Shown here one piece after another: positions 6,237-7,516 of a DNA stretch of 7,516 nucleotides. The DNA comes from Desulfuromonadales bacterium. Lineage in GTDB: Bacteria; Desulfobacterota; Desulfuromonadia; Desulfuromonadales; JACZKF01. The stretch covers positions 1 through 7,516 of the forward strand of contig JACZKF010000101.1 in NCBI GenBank assembly GCA_014860175.1, in the 5' to 3' direction. How positions within the stretch are numbered: position 1 is the stretch's first letter; each line of letters starts with the position of its first letter. A program made the translations under genes and the position numbers. Under the pieces are notes generated by a model. The model saw only the letters and a list, made by a program, of their open reading frames with translations. It was not told the DNA's origin and searched no databases.

Positions 6237-7046
6237 CTAGTTGCCGTCGATGAAAAAGAGCGGCTCGCCGTTGATCCGATAGTCGGCGATGATCCGCTGC
6301 CCCTCTTCCCCAACCAGATAGTCGATGAACTTCATCGCCAGCGGATAGTTGACATGCGGGTGGCGCCGCGGGTTGACGGCAATCACTCCGTAGGGATTAC
6401 GCAGCTCCGCCCCCCTCTCGAAGACGATCTGCAGGTCGGTCTTGCTCTGCTTGAAGGCATGATAGGTCCCCCGGTCGGCGAGAGCGTATCCCTGCTTTTG
6501 GGTCGCCATGATGATCACCTCCCCCATCCCCTGCCCGGCCTCCACATACCATCGGCCGTCGGGACGCTGGCCGGCCGCCTGCCACAACTCTTTCTCCTTC
6601 TGGTGGGTTCCCGACTCGTCGCCACGGGAGACGAAGGGGAGCTGCGCCCGGGCGATCCGCGCCAGCGCCTCGGCCGCCGTCGCGGCCTGCCGCGCCCCGG
6701 CCGGGTCGGCAGCGGGGCCGAGGAGGACGAAATCGTTGTACATCAGATCGCGGCGCTCGACGCCGAAGCCGGCGGCGACGAATTGGTCTTCCAGGGGGCG
6801 GGCATGCACCATCACCAGATCGACATCCCCCGCCTCCCCGAGCTTGAGGGCCTTGCCGGTGCCGACGGCGATCACCTCGATCCGGCAATCATGGCGGCGC
6901 TCGAAGGGGGGGAGCAGGATTCGGAGCAGCCCGGAGTTCTCCGTCGAGGTGGTGGTCGACATGCGCAGCCGCGCCTCGGCCGTGGCCGCAGACGGCAGTG
7001 TCAGAAGGGTCAGGAAAATGACGAGAGCACTGGCGAGAGATTTCAT
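6237..7046 (-). CDS. tupA: Tungstate-binding periplasmic protein
   Basis: The 269-residue product is a periplasmic oxyanion-binding protein. A signal peptide spans about 1-23 (MKS, hydrophobic ASALVIFLTLLTLPS, then ATA cleavage). Mature motifs are TTTSTENSG (31-39) and SRGDESGTH (140-148), the anion-ligating segments typical of TupA-type proteins, plus 'YALADRGTY' (187-195). TupA binds tungstate far more tightly than molybdate in characterised members and passes it to TupB. The ATG at 7044-7046 follows AAGGAG by 6-7 bases. A frame reaching 7202 would translate the riboswitch and terminator and is rejected. It is first in the operon and directly downstream of the cofactor riboswitch, which fits feedback control of metal uptake. 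Confidence 0.93.
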   Translation of the reverse strand: MKSLASALVIFLTLLTLPSAATAEARLRMSTTTSTENSGLLRILLPPFERRHDCRIEVIAVGTGKALKLGEAGDVDLVMVHARPLEDQFVAAGFGVERRDLMYNDFVLLGPAADPAGARQAATAAEALARIARAQLPFVSRGDESGTHQKEKELWQAAGQRPDGRWYVEAGQGMGEVIIMATQKQGYALADRGTYHAFKQSKTDLQIVFERGAELRNPYGVIAVNPRRHPHVNYPLAMKFIDYLVGEEGQRIIADYRINGEPLFFIDGN

Positions 7047-7078
7047 CAAATCTCCTTCGGCTGGCATCGGCAGCAACG

Positions 7079-7111
7079 AAAAAAGGCCCTCTCCCCGCAG
7101 GGAAAGAGCCC
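7079..7111 (-). terminator. Intrinsic terminator in the tupA leader (riboswitch expression platform)
   Basis: On the minus strand, GGGCTCTTTCCC (7111-7100) can fold on GGGGAGAGGGCC (7096-7085) across a short loop, with CCC/GGG and CTCT/AGAG blocks and small bulges. Six T's follow (7084-7079). It lies 33 bases before the tupA ATG and just after the aptamer, so it would stop transcription before the operon. Its left arm starts at the last base of CGGAG (7115-7111), which can close the aptamer by pairing with CTCCG (7235-7231). Confidence 0.75.
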
Positions 7112-7241
7112 TCCGCGGCGTCCAGACGGATCGCCAGCGGGATTCTCCTTTCCAGAAGGGAGGCGTTGCCGTTTCCGGCAGCACCCATTGGCGGCCCACC
7201 ATAGGGAAAGTTCCGTTAGGTGCGGCAGCTCGGAGATGTCA
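7111..7241 (-). promoter_or_regulatory. Molybdenum/tungsten cofactor (Moco/tuco) riboswitch
   Basis: The leader RNA of tupA carries features of the Moco RNA motif. Near its 5' side is CTCCGAGC (7235-7228). CACC (7222-7219) can pair with GGTG (7200-7197). A TGCCG-GAAA-CGGCA hairpin with a GNRA loop (7180-7167) is followed by ACGCCTCCC, then TCTGGAAAGG. The last two blocks closely resemble the E. coli moaA Moco leader as I recall it. An outer stem CTCCG/CGGAG (7235-7231 with 7115-7111) can close the whole. Family knowledge: Moco RNAs lie before cofactor, molybdate/tungstate transport and molybdoenzyme genes, and the tuco variant tracks with tungsten use. Which ligand is sensed here is inferred from the tup genes. 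Boundaries are approximate. Confidence 0.82.
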
Positions 7242-7273
7242 GATTGTGATACTTCAGCTCTTACCCGACCCGT

Positions 7274-7291
7274 TGACGCCAACTGGCGTCA
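7274..7291. promoter_or_regulatory. 18-bp perfect palindrome, possible operator
   Basis: TGACGCCA-AC-TGGCGTCA has two perfect 8-base arms around a 2-base centre. It lies upstream of the riboswitch and is a plausible dimer-binding site near the tup promoter. A metal-responsive ModE- or TunR-type regulator is conceivable, but I cannot match it to a known site. No convincing -35/-10 pair could be chosen nearby. With only two bases between arms, it is better explained as DNA-level recognition than as an RNA hairpin. Confidence 0.5.
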
Positions 7292-7374
7292 GCAACCGGC
7301 CGAAGGCCATCGAACCGGCGTATGGTAGCTGAATTTTCTCCCTACATCTAGATAAATTTGTTTATGGTTCCCTC
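7292..7374. other. Intergenic stretch between TRAP gene and tup leader
   Basis: This non-coding part of the 328-base gap holds an AT-rich patch (7331-7370) with the inverted pair ATAAA/TTTAT (7352-7365), a small hairpin GGCC-GAA-GGCC (7298-7308), and a direct repeat of GCCGGTT on the minus strand (7319-7313, 7300-7294). The AT patch may hold promoter or upstream elements for the tup operon, and the hairpin may mark the end of the TRAP transcript, but no T-run follows it. I see no gene or RNA here. Confidence 0.3.
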
Positions 7375-7516
7375 CTACTTCATCAGATTGGGCAGGAACA
7401 TGGTGATGGCCGGGAAGGCGATCAGGAAGGCGACCTGAACCACGTCGGCGACCAGAAACGGCGCCACCCCGCGAAAGATCTTCTCCAGAGGGACATCGGT
7501 CATCCCTTTCATGACG
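7375..7516 (-). CDS. TRAP transporter large permease, DctM-type (C-terminal end only)
   Basis: Only the last 46 codons and the TAG stop (7375-7377) are in the window; the gene runs in from the right. The peptide includes 'LEKIFRGVAPFLVADVVQVA' followed by a hydrophobic helix and ends FPAITMFLPNLMK. This is the familiar C-terminus of TRAP large subunits: a cytoplasmic loop, the 'PFL..D.V' start of the last helix, and an 'FP...fLP.lm' ending. These inner-membrane proteins carry carboxylates driven by a sodium or proton gradient, with a DctP binding protein and DctQ small subunit that should lie further right. The substrate cannot be read. It is probably transcribed separately from the tup operon, given the long gap. 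Confidence 0.82.
   Translation of the reverse strand, partial: VMKGMTDVPLEKIFRGVAPFLVADVVQVAFLIAFPAITMFLPNLMK

Noticed and set aside
7047..7202. N-terminal extension of tupA by 52 codons
   Set aside because: It would translate the riboswitch and terminator and bury the signal peptide; the internal ATG has an ideal ribosome site.

Overview
This is a GC-rich bacterial window. Its gene content points to an anaerobic deltaproteobacterium, perhaps a Desulfuromonas/Geobacter/Pelobacter relative. The evidence is a tungstate ABC transporter joined to molybdopterin genes, a TRAP transporter, an Fe-S-rich U32-family protein, and short palindromic repeats of a kind common in that group. The placement is an inference; no rRNA or marker gene is present.

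From right to left (almost everything is on the minus strand): the window opens with the last 46 codons of a TRAP transporter large permease (7375-7516). A 328-base gap follows. It holds an 18-bp perfect palindrome (7274-7291), a molybdenum/tungsten-cofactor type riboswitch (about 7111-7241) and an intrinsic terminator ending in six T's (7079-7111). The switch precedes a tight five-gene operon: tungstate-binding protein (tupA), permease (tupB), ATPase (tupC), moeA and mobB. The operon imports tungstate or molybdate, inserts the metal into molybdopterin (MoeA) and supports guanine-dinucleotide attachment (MobB). The leader is expected to shut the operon off when finished cofactor is plentiful.

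A 14-bp perfect inverted repeat (3056-3089) separates this operon from a second minus-strand transcription unit. That unit has an exact -35 hexamer (TTGACA), a 17-bp spacer containing a run of ten G/C pairs, and two tandem TTACATGTAA palindromes at the predicted transcription start. It encodes a U32-family protein with eight cysteines in two four-Cys groups, then a small ABM-type monooxygenase and a LysR-type regulator. The enzyme pair is not one I can assign to a known pathway. Together with its unusual promoter it is the best candidate here for something undescribed.

On the left, the LysR gene converges with the 3' end of a GntR/FCD regulator gene (plus strand). Between them sits a 114-bp MITE-like element (308-421) with TAGTGTC terminal inverted repeats, internal hairpins and a flanking GGAGGC direct repeat. 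The TAG at each end of the element is the stop codon of the gene running into it, so one small insertion appears to terminate both genes.
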